Below the pieces are notes generated by a model that searched no databases, was not told where the DNA came from, and saw nothing but the letters and a program-made list of their open reading frames with translations. This document shows, one piece after another, positions 46,179-55,243 of a stretch of 64,000 nt of DNA; position 1 is the stretch's first letter; each line of letters starts with the position of its first letter. The position numbers were made by a program, and so were the translations under genes. This stretch comes from Brachyspira hampsonii 30446 (GTDB lineage: Bacteria > Spirochaetota > Brachyspiria > Brachyspirales > Brachyspiraceae): positions 1,629,403-1,693,402 of the forward strand of contig NZ_JH994111.1 of assembly GCF_000316195.1 (NCBI RefSeq). Reading direction: 5' to 3'.

Positions 46179-47762
46179 ATGAAATATATAATAGGTATAG
46201 ATGTAGGTTCAGGCAGTTCAAGGGCGGGCATTTTCTCATTAGATGGAAATAGCTTTGGATTTGAAAGCACACCTATAAAATTAAGAAAAATAGATGAAAA
46301 TTTTGTTGAACAATCTTCTAATGATATATGGAACAGTGTATGTCAGTCAGTCAAAAAAGTTATATCTAAATCTAAAATCAATTCTGATGATGTTGTAGGT
46401 ATAGGATTTGATGCAACTTGTTCTCTTGTAGCTTTGGATAAAGATAATAAACCTGTAAGCGTCAATAAAGATTGCGAAGATGATTGGAATATAATAATGT
46501 GGATGGATCATAGGGCTGTAAAAGAGGCTGATGAGATTAATTCACAAAATTTCGATGTGCTAAAATATGTAGGAGGAAAAATAAGCCTTGAAATGGAAAT
46601 ACCTAAAATTCTGTGGCTTAAAAGAAATTTACCTGAAAATTATAAAAGAATTAATCAATTTTTTGATTTGGCAGATTTCCTTCAATATAAGGCCTGCGGA
46701 AGTAATATAAGAAGTTCTTGTACTACCGCATGTAAATGGACATATTTAGCTCATGAAAATAAATGGGACGAAGATTTTTTTAAAAGCTTAGATTTATATG
46801 ATCTTATAGAAGAAAATAAAATAGGAAATATTATCAAAGAGCCAGGTGTATTTGCTGGAAATCTCACAGAAGAAAGCAGCAAAGAATTAGGCTTACATTC
46901 AAATGTTAAGGTTGCTGTGGGTATGATAGATGCCCATGCAGGAGGACTTGGTTCATTAATAGGAAAAGCAGAAAATACTCTTGTAATAGTAGCCGGTACT
47001 TCTGCATGTCATATGATGAATAGCAAAGAACCAATATTTGTCAATGGTGTTTGGGGCCCTTATTATAATGCTATGGTATCAGGCATGTGGCTAAATGAAG
47101 GCGGTCAAAGTGCTTATGGAAGTTTAATAGATTATAATATAAAAAAGCATCCTTATTTTAATAATCTTGTAAAAGAAGGAAAAACATTTAAAGATATATA
47201 TCAAATCCTAAATGAAGAAGTTGATAAATTAAAAAATATTAATAAATTCTATATAAAAGATATTCATATTCTAGATTATCATTACGGAAACAGATCCCCT
47301 ATAGCAGATCCAAAAGAAAGAGGAGTAGAAATAGGTTTGGATATGTCAGAAGATATTACATCTATGGCTAAATTATATTGGGCAACTATAGATAGTATAT
47401 GTTTTGGTACAAGAAATATTATAGAAACTTCAAAAAATAATGGTTATACTATAGATACTATAATAGTATGCGGAGGTGCTGCTAAAAATCCATTATTTAT
47501 GAGAGAGCTTGCCGATATATGTCAATGTACAATATATACAGCAGGTCATGAAGAATCTGTTGTGTTCGGAAGTGCGATTCTGGCTTCTATAGCTTCAGGA
47601 GAATATAAAAATTATGAAGAGGCATTATCAAAAATGTCTAAAAAGGGAGAATGCATAGAAGCTGATGAAACTATGAAAGAATATTTTGATAAAAAGTATC
47701 AAATATATTTGGAACTTTATAAAGATAAATTAAAATACGAAAAACTAATGTCTGATTTTTAA
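46179..47762 (+). CDS. FGGY-family carbohydrate kinase (ribulokinase-like)
   Basis: 527 residues, actin-like ATPase fold. Phosphate loop IIGIDVGSGSSRAGIFSLDG at the N-terminus; IGFDATCSLVALDKDNKPV; VIVAGTSACHMMN; and the C-terminal ATP site IDTIIVCGGAAKNPLFM. The GFDATCSLV and MWMDHRA motifs place it with the D-ribulokinase/ribitol-kinase-like (YDR109c/AraB-related) branch, not with glycerol or xylulose kinases. It follows the LacI gene by 9 bp. A kinase for L-fuculose exists separately at 49776-51185, so this one probably handles another sugar such as D-ribulose or an L-ketopentose, perhaps from D-arabinose, which enters fucose pathways in other bacteria. Confidence 0.87.
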   Translation: MKYIIGIDVGSGSSRAGIFSLDGNSFGFESTPIKLRKIDENFVEQSSNDIWNSVCQSVKKVISKSKINSDDVVGIGFDATCSLVALDKDNKPVSVNKDCEDDWNIIMWMDHRAVKEADEINSQNFDVLKYVGGKISLEMEIPKILWLKRNLPENYKRINQFFDLADFLQYKACGSNIRSSCTTACKWTYLAHENKWDEDFFKSLDLYDLIEENKIGNIIKEPGVFAGNLTEESSKELGLHSNVKVAVGMIDAHAGGLGSLIGKAENTLVIVAGTSACHMMNSKEPIFVNGVWGPYYNAMVSGMWLNEGGQSAYGSLIDYNIKKHPYFNNLVKEGKTFKDIYQILNEEVDKLKNINKFYIKDIHILDYHYGNRSPIADPKERGVEIGLDMSEDITSMAKLYWATIDSICFGTRNIIETSKNNGYTIDTIIVCGGAAKNPLFMRELADICQCTIYTAGHEESVVFGSAILASIASGEYKNYEEALSKMSKKGECIEADETMKEYFDKKYQIYLELYKDKLKYEKLMSDF

Positions 47763-47784
47763 GTTTGTTCACATTATAAAAAAT

Positions 47785-47819
47785 AGGCTGTCTGCATAAA
47801 AATACCAGACAGCCTTTTA
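47785..47819. terminator. Bidirectional terminator between the kinase and fucO
   Basis: AGGCTGTCTG and CAGACAGCCT form a perfect 10-bp stem with an 11-base loop. It is followed by TTTTAAT on the plus strand and by ATTTTTTAT on the minus strand, serving both converging transcripts. Confidence 0.88.
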
Positions 47820-47843
47820 ATGAAGTTTAAGAATAATTAATTA

Positions 47844-48992
47844 TTAATAAGCTTTCTTATATAAAGCAAGTATGTCATCTAATGTTACATCTCTAGGATT
47901 TCCGCCTGTACATACATCAGCCAAAGCATCTTTTGCTAGTCTAGGTAAATCCTCTTCTTTAATTTTTAATTCTCTTAAATTAGCAGGAATATTAACATCT
48001 TTAGAAAGTTTTCTAACAGCCTCAACAGCTAATTTAGCAGCTTCTTCTTTGCTTAATCCATCAACTTTTTCGCCCATTGCCACAGCTATATCAACATACT
48101 TATCCATACAAACAGGCATATTAAATTCCATAACTATTGGAAGAAGTACAGCATTAGCAACCCCATGAGGTATATCAAATATAGCTCCAAGAGGGTGAGC
48201 CATAGAGTGAACAATACCAAGACCAACATTACTGAAACCCATACCAGCAACATACTGAGCAATACTCATTCCCTCCATATCAGTCATGTTTTTATCTTTA
48301 ACAGCCCCTCTTAAATGTTTAGATATAAGCTGCATAGCTTTATATTCAAACATATCAGAAATAGTATGAGCTGCTTTAGTAATATATCCTTCTATAGCAT
48401 GAGTTAAAGCATCCATACCGGTAGCAGCAACAAGACTATTAGGCATAGAGGCCATAAGTTCAGCATCTACAAAAGCAACTATAGGTATATCTTTAGGATC
48501 AACACAAACCATTTTTCTATTTTCTTCTTCATCAATGATTACATAGTTAATGGTAACTTCAGCAGCAGTACCGCAAGTAGTAGGAAGAGCCATAATAGGT
48601 ACGCTTTTATTTTTTGTAGCTGCCACTCCTTCAAGTGATTTAACATCAGCAAAATCAGGATTATTTTTTGTAATACCTATAGCTTTGGCAACATCCATTA
48701 CAGAACCGCCTCCAACAGCAATCAAAAAATCAGCTCCGGATTCATTGTATTTTGCTAATCCATCCTTACAATTCTTAATAGTAGGATTTTGCTTAATATC
48801 TAAAAATGTATCGTAAGATATACCAGCTCCATCTAAAACATCCTTTACTTTTTTAAGAACTCCGCAAGAATCCAAAACTTTATCACTAACTAATAATGCT
48901 TTCTTAAATCCTCTTGCCTTAATTTCAGCAGCAAGCTCGCTTCTTATACCAACACCAAAATAACTTGTTTCATTTAAAATATATCTAGCCAT
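47844..48992 (-). CDS. fucO: Lactaldehyde reductase / iron-dependent alcohol dehydrogenase
   Basis: 382 residues, the usual FucO length. It reduces L-lactaldehyde to L-1,2-propanediol with NADH, the last anaerobic step of fucose breakdown. Group III alcohol dehydrogenase motifs: GGGSVMDVAKAIG near residue 97, PTTCGTAAEVT, ATGMDALTHAIEGY with the first iron ligands, and GLGIVHSMAHPLGAIFDIPHGVANA with the later His ligands. AGGAG precedes the ATG. It is the last gene of the fucose catabolic operon with fucA and the FGGY kinase, ending at a shared terminator. The specific name rests on family and context. Confidence 0.92.
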   Translation of the reverse strand: MARYILNETSYFGVGIRSELAAEIKARGFKKALLVSDKVLDSCGVLKKVKDVLDGAGISYDTFLDIKQNPTIKNCKDGLAKYNESGADFLIAVGGGSVMDVAKAIGITKNNPDFADVKSLEGVAATKNKSVPIMALPTTCGTAAEVTINYVIIDEEENRKMVCVDPKDIPIVAFVDAELMASMPNSLVAATGMDALTHAIEGYITKAAHTISDMFEYKAMQLISKHLRGAVKDKNMTDMEGMSIAQYVAGMGFSNVGLGIVHSMAHPLGAIFDIPHGVANAVLLPIVMEFNMPVCMDKYVDIAVAMGEKVDGLSKEEAAKLAVEAVRKLSKDVNIPANLRELKIKEEDLPRLAKDALADVCTGGNPRDVTLDDILALYKKAY

Positions 48993-49055
48993 AAAAATTA
49001 CTCCTATTATATTTTTTATTTTAATAAACCTTACATAGTTTAAGAAGATTTATTT

Positions 49056-49736
49056 TTAGTTTTTTTCTTCTTTTTTAGTCTTATGTTTAACATTCAATCC
49101 ATAATTCTTGAATTTCTCTAAAACTATTTCCATTTCAGCATCAGATAAAACTGAATAATTACCTATTCCTATTACACCCATATACAATCTTGCTAAATTT
49201 TCAACTTCCATCATAACATGATATGCTTTAGGTAAAGTCTCATCAGCTGCAAGAAGTCCATGATTTTTCAATATACAAGCCTTATAACCTTTCATAGCTT
49301 CAGATATATTATCGCATAGCTCCTGAGTACCATAAGTAGCATATTTAGCACAAGGGATTTTATTTCCTCCGGCAACACCTACCATATAGTGAATAGCAGG
49401 TATATAATCTATATTTAATATAGAAACCATTGAGGAATAAACAGCATGATTGTGTATTACCGCATTAAAATTAGGATTATCTTTAAGTATTGATAAATGA
49501 AATCTCCATTCGCTTGAAGGAATTTTATCTTTTTCAGGATTTCCATTTTCATCAACAAAAACAATATCCTCCGGAGTCATAATCTCATAAGGCATACCAG
49601 AAGGTGTAATAAGCATACCATTTTCATATCTAAGACTAATATTACCAGCAGTTCCCTGATTAACACCGTCTCTTCTCATACTTAAACAAGCATCTATTAT
49701 ACTTTTAGCTAAATCTTTTCTGTTATTTTTAGACAT
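49056..49736 (-). CDS. fucA: L-fuculose-1-phosphate aldolase
   Basis: 226 residues, class II aldolase/adducin fold. Cleaves L-fuculose 1-phosphate to dihydroxyacetone phosphate and L-lactaldehyde. NQGTAGNISLRYENGMLITP is the phosphate-binding start, IPSSEWRFHL carries the catalytic Glu, AVIHNHAVYSS supplies two zinc His and ILKNHGLLAAD the third. AAGGAG lies five bases before the ATG. It lies between the kinase gene (39 bp) and fucO (63 bp) in one operon, which supports fuculose over ribulose or rhamnulose phosphate as substrate. Confidence 0.93.
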   Translation of the reverse strand: MSKNNRKDLAKSIIDACLSMRRDGVNQGTAGNISLRYENGMLITPSGMPYEIMTPEDIVFVDENGNPEKDKIPSSEWRFHLSILKDNPNFNAVIHNHAVYSSMVSILNIDYIPAIHYMVGVAGGNKIPCAKYATYGTQELCDNISEAMKGYKACILKNHGLLAADETLPKAYHVMMEVENLARLYMGVIGIGNYSVLSDAEMEIVLEKFKNYGLNVKHKTKKEEKN

Positions 49737-49775
49737 CTTTTCTCCTTAAAAATAAATAATAATGATAATACTATA

Positions 49776-51185
49776 TTATATTTCATTTATTTCAAAACTA
49801 TTTATAACTAATTTTCTCATCTCATCAACATCTTTGACAATACCTAAAGATTTAAATTGTGCTAATATATTTCCAGTAGCAGTACATTCTATAGGTCCTA
49901 TTGAAACGGTTAAATTAGTTTTTTCTTTAGTGAGTTCGCATATTAATTTATCTCTAGTTCCTCCACCTACAATACATAACTTCTTAATATCTCTATTCAA
50001 AAGTTTTTTAAGACTATTAATATATTTAGCATAACTTTCTGCTAAAGAATTATATACAGAAGCTATTATAATACCTCTTGAATCTTTTGATACATTAGTC
50101 TGATTTGTATCTTTATAGTAATTTAATATTTCATCTTCTATATCCTTAGGATTATAGAATCTATTATCATTGATATCTATTCTATGTTCATCTTTAATAT
50201 TATCTCTTGCAAGTTTTTCCATATCATTAAATGAGATTTGATATTTCTTTTGAAGAAGCTGTATAGTCCAAAGTCCGTTAATATTTTCTAAGAATCTTAT
50301 AGTATTATTATAGCCCATTTCATTAGTAAAATTATTTTCAAAAGCCTCATCTGTTAATATTGCTTCTTTTAATTCTACACCAAGCAAAGACCATGAACCT
50401 GATGATAAGTATGCCGTATTATCATCAAAAATAGGTGCAGATAACACAGCAGAAGCAGTATCATGAGATGCAGCCGCTATAATTTCAAAAGGTCTGCATC
50501 CCAGATAATCTGCTATCTCCTGTTTTAATAAACCTTTTTTCGTACCAGCTTCAACTAAATTAGGAAGCTTATTAATATCAAAATGAATTTTTTCTAAAAT
50601 TTCCTCAGACCATATTTTTTTCTTTACATCTATTAATTGAGAAGTAGAAGATATAGTATATTCAGAAGAAATATTTCCTGTTAAAAAATATCCGAATAAA
50701 TCAGGAGTAAATAATAACTTTGAAGCATTATTTACAATATCTGCCCTGCCTTGTATATCTTCATATATTTGCATTATACTGTTAAAAGGCATGCATGATA
50801 TACCGGTTATATTAAATAATTCTCTAGCACCCAGACCTATTTTTTCCAATTTTTTTATAGTATCTATAGTTCTAGTATCTCTGTAATTTATAGGATTTGA
50901 TAGTAATTCTCCATTTTTATCTATATAACCATAATCAACACCCCAAGAATTTATACCCAAAGAAGAAGGCTGCACTCCCATATCTATAACTTTTTTAATG
51001 CCTTTTAATAACTCATTATACATATATATAAAATCTGTATAATAATAATTATTAATCTTTATAGGAGTCAGAGAAAATCTATGAACTTCTTCCAATGTCA
51101 TTTTATCATTTTCAAATTTAGATAAGAATATTTTACCGCCGGATGAACCAAAGTCGCAAGCTATAGAATAAACTTTATTACTCAT
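49776..51185 (-). CDS. Rhamnulokinase-family FGGY kinase, probable L-fuculokinase
   Basis: 469 residues from the ATG at 51185 (AGGG upstream); the longer frame adds a hydrophobic leader with no support. By sequence it belongs to the RhaB branch: ACDFGSSGGKIFLSKFE, SLGINSWGVDYGYIDKNGE, NYRDTRT, AAASHDTASAVLSAP, YLSSGSWSLLGVE and LCIVGGGTRDKLICEL. There is no rhamnose isomerase or rhamnulose aldolase here, and fucI, fucU, fucA and fucO are all present, so L-fuculose is the likely substrate. First gene of the minus-strand operon, divergent from the transporter operon. Confidence 0.88.
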   Translation of the reverse strand: MSNKVYSIACDFGSSGGKIFLSKFENDKMTLEEVHRFSLTPIKINNYYYTDFIYMYNELLKGIKKVIDMGVQPSSLGINSWGVDYGYIDKNGELLSNPINYRDTRTIDTIKKLEKIGLGARELFNITGISCMPFNSIMQIYEDIQGRADIVNNASKLLFTPDLFGYFLTGNISSEYTISSTSQLIDVKKKIWSEEILEKIHFDINKLPNLVEAGTKKGLLKQEIADYLGCRPFEIIAAASHDTASAVLSAPIFDDNTAYLSSGSWSLLGVELKEAILTDEAFENNFTNEMGYNNTIRFLENINGLWTIQLLQKKYQISFNDMEKLARDNIKDEHRIDINDNRFYNPKDIEDEILNYYKDTNQTNVSKDSRGIIIASVYNSLAESYAKYINSLKKLLNRDIKKLCIVGGGTRDKLICELTKEKTNLTVSIGPIECTATGNILAQFKSLGIVKDVDEMRKLVINSFEINEI

Positions 51186-51221
51186 AATGCCCTGCCATAA
51201 TAAAAAATATATATTTATAAT

Positions 51222-51250
51222 ATAATATATTTTTGTTTCATATTCAACAA
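51222..51250 (-). promoter_or_regulatory. Promoter of the kinase-fucA-fucO operon
   Basis: On the minus strand TTGTTG and TATTAT are separated by 17 bp, ending 36 bases before the ATG at 51185. Confidence 0.5.
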
Positions 51251-51300
51251 AAAAAATATTTTTTAACAAAAAAATAAAACAAAATACAAAAAAGATAAAA

Positions 51301-51320
51301 AAATGAAATTTATTTCATTT
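51301..51320. promoter_or_regulatory. Perfect 20-bp palindrome in the divergent fucose promoter region, candidate operator
   Basis: AAATGAAAT-TT-ATTTCATTT is a perfect inverted repeat, extended outward by A- and T-runs. It lies 25 bp before the -35 of the rightward promoter and 50 bp before that of the leftward promoter, an ideal position for one regulator controlling both operons. LacI-type operators are palindromic, but typically have a central CG; this one does not. Confidence 0.55.
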
Positions 51321-51345
51321 TTTATTTAAAAAAAACAAGATAATA

Positions 51346-51374
51346 TTGATTATACAGATTTTTTTTACTAAAAT
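51346..51374 (+). promoter_or_regulatory. Promoter of the fucose transporter-fucI-fucU operon
   Basis: TTGATT and TAAAAT are separated by 17 bp. The first gene starts at 51421, about 40 bases after the predicted transcription start. Confidence 0.5.
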
Positions 51375-51420
51375 ATATAGTATAAATAAAAATTTAAAAC
51401 TTAAGGATTAATTTATTCTT

Positions 51421-52917
51421 ATGAGTGATAATGTAATTTTAAAAATGACCGGTATTGAAAAAAGATTCAAAGGTGTTTATGCTTTGAAAAATTTCAATTT
51501 TTCTTTAATTCAAGGTGAAATATTAGCTTTGATAGGAGAAAATGGAGCCGGCAAATCTACACTTATGAAAATTCTATCTGGAATATATAAAAAAGATGCA
51601 GGCAGTATAGAATATTTCGGAGAACCATTAGAAGTATCAGGTCCTAAAGAAGCAGAGGAAAAAGGTATATCTATAGTGCATCAGGAATTGAATTTAATGA
51701 ATCATTTAACTGTTGCACAAAATATATTCATAGGACATGAACCATTAAATAAATTTGGTCTTATAGATGATAAATTAATGATAAAAAGAGCAAAGAAAAT
51801 ATTTGAAGGTATGAATGTAGATATTAATCCTTCTGCCAAAATAGGCTCTCTCACTGTAGGAAAACAGCAATTAGTAGAAATAGCAAAAGCCTTAACTCAT
51901 AATTCTAAAATATTAATATTAGATGAACCTACAGCAGCATTAACAGAATCAGAAACAAAAGAACTTTTTAGAATTATTAAAGACCTTCAAATAACAGGAG
52001 TATCAATAGTATATATTTCTCATAGATTAGATGAATTATTCATATTGTCTGACAGAATAACAGTTATAAGAGACGGAGAATATATAGATACAAAAATGAC
52101 TAAAGAAACAAATAAAGATGAAATAGTAAATCTAATGGTAGGCCGTGTTATATATGAAACACCAAAAACTGAAAGTAAAGTGCCAAAAGATGCTAAAGAA
52201 ATATTGAGAGTAGAAAATTTAGTTGTTCCAGGTGTAGTAAAGGATGTAAGTTTTTCTTTAAAAGAGGGTGAAATATTAGGATTTGCAGGACTTATGGGTG
52301 CAGGAAGAACAGAAACTGCAAGGGCTATTTTTGGAGCTGATAAATTTGAAAGCGGAAGAATATTTGTTGAAGGAAATGAAATATCAGTAAAATCGCCTGT
52401 AGATGCCATAAAAAGCGGTATAGGTTATCTTTCTGAAGACAGAAAAAGATACGGCTTGGCATTAGGGCTTCCTGTATTTGAAAATATGATGATGGGAAAT
52501 TATGATAAGTTTTCAAATATGCTTATGGTTCAAAATTCAAAAGTAAGAGATATTTCAGAGAAGGAAGTACAATCATTAAATATAAAAACCCCTTCTATTA
52601 ATCAATTAGTTAAAAATTTATCAGGCGGTAATCAGCAGAAAGTTGTAATAGCTAATTGGCTTATAAAAGAATGCAAAGTATTAATATTTGATGAGCCTAC
52701 AAGAGGAATAGATGTAGGTGCTAGAAGTGAAATATACAATCTTATGGAACAATTAGTATCTATGGGTAAATCTATAATAATGATCTCATCTGATTTGGTT
52801 GAGATACTTAGAATGAGCGACAGAATACTTGTTATGTCTGAAGGTAAAAAAACAGGAGAATTAGATATAAAAGGAACTACTCAAGATGATATTATGAAAT
52901 ATGCAACTATGAGATAA
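51421..52917 (+). CDS. Sugar ABC transporter ATP-binding protein (RbsA/MglA type)
   Basis: 498 residues with two fused ABC domains, as in carbohydrate CUT2 transporters. First domain: Walker A GENGAGKSTLMKILSGI near residue 38, signature LTVGKQQLVEIAKAL, Walker B ILILDEPTAAL. Second domain: degenerate Walker A GLMGAGRTETARAIFGA, signature LSGGNQQKVVIANWL, Walker B LIFDEPTRGIDVG. The degenerate second site is normal for the family. First of five co-directional genes with permease, binding protein, fucI and fucU, so the cargo is most likely L-fucose. AAGGA lies rather far (13 bases) from the ATG. Confidence 0.92.
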   Translation: MSDNVILKMTGIEKRFKGVYALKNFNFSLIQGEILALIGENGAGKSTLMKILSGIYKKDAGSIEYFGEPLEVSGPKEAEEKGISIVHQELNLMNHLTVAQNIFIGHEPLNKFGLIDDKLMIKRAKKIFEGMNVDINPSAKIGSLTVGKQQLVEIAKALTHNSKILILDEPTAALTESETKELFRIIKDLQITGVSIVYISHRLDELFILSDRITVIRDGEYIDTKMTKETNKDEIVNLMVGRVIYETPKTESKVPKDAKEILRVENLVVPGVVKDVSFSLKEGEILGFAGLMGAGRTETARAIFGADKFESGRIFVEGNEISVKSPVDAIKSGIGYLSEDRKRYGLALGLPVFENMMMGNYDKFSNMLMVQNSKVRDISEKEVQSLNIKTPSINQLVKNLSGGNQQKVVIANWLIKECKVLIFDEPTRGIDVGARSEIYNLMEQLVSMGKSIIMISSDLVEILRMSDRILVMSEGKKTGELDIKGTTQDDIMKYATMR

Positions 52918-52957
52918 ATATAATCACTATAATAAAAAATAAAATGGAGAGAGTTAT

Positions 52958-54175
52958 ATGTACAATATCGAAAACAATACTTTTACTGGAAAATTATGCT
53001 TCAAAGCTAAAATGAGAAGGAGAACAAGAAATATATTAGTTTATTTAAAAAAGAATGGACTGCAGAAATTTTTAACAGTTGTTGCTCTTCTTATTTTGTA
53101 TGTATTTTTTGTTATAGCAGGAAGAAATTTCTTCACTTTTGATACATTTTCTTTGATATTAAGAAACTCATATTTTATAGGTTTCTTGGCTATAGGAGTA
53201 ACATTTGTTATAATCACAGGCGGTATTGATTTATCTATAGGATCGCTTTCATTATTCGCTGCTATGGTGGGCGGTGTAATGATAACCAATTTCCAAACTC
53301 CTATGTGGGCAGTGCTTATTATAGTTATAGCTGTTGCAACTTTAGGAGGATTTATAAATGGTTTTTTAATTTCATATTTTAATTTACCTCCATTTATTGC
53401 CACTTTAGGTATGCTTATGGTTACTAAAGGTCTATCAGGTATAGTTTCAAGATCTCAGACTATATACTACCCTACTATAACAGATCCTCAGTATGGTTGG
53501 TTCAGAGTATTATTTAATGCAACAGAATCTAATTTCCCATCCGGCTTTATAATGCTTGCAATATTTACTATCATATCCGTAATTGTACTAACTAAAACTA
53601 TAATCGGAAGATATATATTTGCTTTAGGAAGTAATGAAGAAGCTGCAAGACTTTCAGGTATAAAAACTAACAAATGGAAAATAATAGCATACACAATAGC
53701 AGGATTCTTCTGCGGTATAGGAGGTTTAACTTTTGCTGCTAGCTATTCAAGCATAAGCCCTGGAGCTGGACAAGGTTATGAATTTGATGCAATTGCTGCT
53801 GTAGTTATAGGCGGTACATCTCTTTCTGGAGGTGTTGGCTCTATAATAGGTACAATAATAGGTGTATATATAATGTCTGTACTAAAAGTAGGACTTCCTT
53901 CTGTAGGCGTAGAACAATTCTTCCAATACTTTACTATAGGTATAGTAGTTATTATAGCGGTACTTATAGATGTTTATAGAATAAAAATGTCTAATAAAGT
54001 TAAAAAAGTAGATGTAAAAAAAGAGAGAATAGAACAGTTGGAAGAAGAAATAGAATCTTTCAGAATAAAAATAGATTATATGATATCTGACAATGGTAAA
54101 GATTATTCAAAAGAGATATCAGAAATACAATCTAAAATTAATAGCTTAATAGAAGAAAAGAAAAAATTAAAATAA
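52958..54175 (+). CDS. Sugar ABC transporter permease (RbsC/XylH type) with C-terminal coiled coil
   Basis: 405 residues; GGAGAG before the ATG. A basic N-terminus is followed by 8-10 transmembrane helices with CUT2 permease motifs: TGGIDLSIGSLSLFAAMVGG, NLPPFIATLGMLMVTKG, FALGSNEEAARLSGI, IAAVVIGGTSLSGGVGSI. The last ~60 residues (IEQLEEEIESFRIKIDYM ... INSLIEEKKKLK) form a charged coiled coil beyond the final helix, an extension not normal for RbsC-type permeases (~320 aa). It could contact the ATPase or a partner in the cytoplasm. Confidence 0.92.
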   Translation: MYNIENNTFTGKLCFKAKMRRRTRNILVYLKKNGLQKFLTVVALLILYVFFVIAGRNFFTFDTFSLILRNSYFIGFLAIGVTFVIITGGIDLSIGSLSLFAAMVGGVMITNFQTPMWAVLIIVIAVATLGGFINGFLISYFNLPPFIATLGMLMVTKGLSGIVSRSQTIYYPTITDPQYGWFRVLFNATESNFPSGFIMLAIFTIISVIVLTKTIIGRYIFALGSNEEAARLSGIKTNKWKIIAYTIAGFFCGIGGLTFAASYSSISPGAGQGYEFDAIAAVVIGGTSLSGGVGSIIGTIIGVYIMSVLKVGLPSVGVEQFFQYFTIGIVVIIAVLIDVYRIKMSNKVKKVDVKKERIEQLEEEIESFRIKIDYMISDNGKDYSKEISEIQSKINSLIEEKKKLK

Positions 54176-54196
54176 ATAAAAAACAAGGAGAATAAA

Positions 54197-55219
54197 ATGA
54201 AAAAAATTTTATTACTAGCTACTACTTTAATAGGATTAACAGTTATATTGGCAAGCTGCGGCAACAAAGAGCCTTACATAGCTGTTGTTTCCAAAGGTTT
54301 CCAGCATAAGTTTTGGGTAACTGTTAGAGACGGTGCTGAAGCTGCTGCTAAACAAAATGGTGTAAAAATAAGTTTTGTTGGTCCTGAAACAGAATCTGAC
54401 TCAAAAATACAGCAAGACTTGTTGGATAGTGAAATCAATAAAACCCCAGATGCTATAGCTTTTGCTGCTGTAACAGGAGATTTTACTGAACAAATTAAAA
54501 GAATAAAAGAAAAAAACATACCTTTAATAGGTTTTGACTCTGGTATATTACCAGACCAAGCTCAAGGTGCTGTACTTGCTACTGCTTCTACTGATAACAG
54601 AGCTGCTGCTGCTATAGTTGCTGATAAAATGTTTGAAGCTTTAAAAGCAAGAATAGCTACATTCACTTCTGCTAATAAAGCTAAAATAGCTGTTCTTCAA
54701 TTAGATAACTCTGATACTGGTATAGGAAGAGCTGAAGGTTTTGTACAAAGATTTACTGAATTAGCTGATGGTGATGCTACTACAGCAGGTAAATACACTA
54801 TACAAGTTATAGTTCCTACTACTCAGAATGAAGCTGATATAGCTAATGAAGTTAATGCTTTAAGAGGAAAAAGTGTTTTAGGAATATATTTATCTAATGA
54901 AGCTATGGCAAGAGGTTTCTTAGTAGTATACAAAAGTGCTGAAGCAGGTGCTGCTAACACTATAGTTGGTGATGCTCAAGACGGCGGTGATTTGGTTGTT
55001 ATGGGATTTGACTCTGGAAAACCTCAGTTAGATGCTATAAGAAGCGGAATAATACAAGGTTCTGTTACTCAAGACCCTTACAGTATTGGTTTCCAAGCTG
55101 TTACTTTAGCATATAAAGCTTCTAAAGGAGAATCTGTTGCTAACATAGACACTGGTGCTAAATGGTATGATAAAACTAATATAGATGATCCTGAAATAGC
55201 TAAATTATTATACGAATAA
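54197..55219 (+). CDS. Sugar-binding lipoprotein (RbsB type), probable L-fucose receptor
   Basis: 340 residues. Lipoprotein signal with lipobox LASC (IGLTVILASCGNK). Periplasmic-binding-protein type 1 fold: YIAVVSKGFQHKFWVTVRDG, INKTPDAIAFAAVTGDF, KNIPLIGFDSGI, IGRAEGFVQRF and GSVTQDPYSIGFQAV. AAGGAG close to the ATG and a strong GCT/GTT codon bias suggest high expression, as usual for the receptor of an ABC system. The receptor stays tethered to the membrane, since spirochaetes often use lipoprotein receptors. Fucose specificity is inferred from fucI and fucU directly downstream. Confidence 0.9.
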   Translation: MKKILLLATTLIGLTVILASCGNKEPYIAVVSKGFQHKFWVTVRDGAEAAAKQNGVKISFVGPETESDSKIQQDLLDSEINKTPDAIAFAAVTGDFTEQIKRIKEKNIPLIGFDSGILPDQAQGAVLATASTDNRAAAAIVADKMFEALKARIATFTSANKAKIAVLQLDNSDTGIGRAEGFVQRFTELADGDATTAGKYTIQVIVPTTQNEADIANEVNALRGKSVLGIYLSNEAMARGFLVVYKSAEAGAANTIVGDAQDGGDLVVMGFDSGKPQLDAIRSGIIQGSVTQDPYSIGFQAVTLAYKASKGESVANIDTGAKWYDKTNIDDPEIAKLLYE

Positions 55220-55243
55220 AATTATGGAGGAATTATAACAATT

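Noticed and set aside
47872-48816. Open frames antisense to fucO
   Set aside because: Shadow frames of a highly conserved gene; composition mirrors the reverse of fucO codons.
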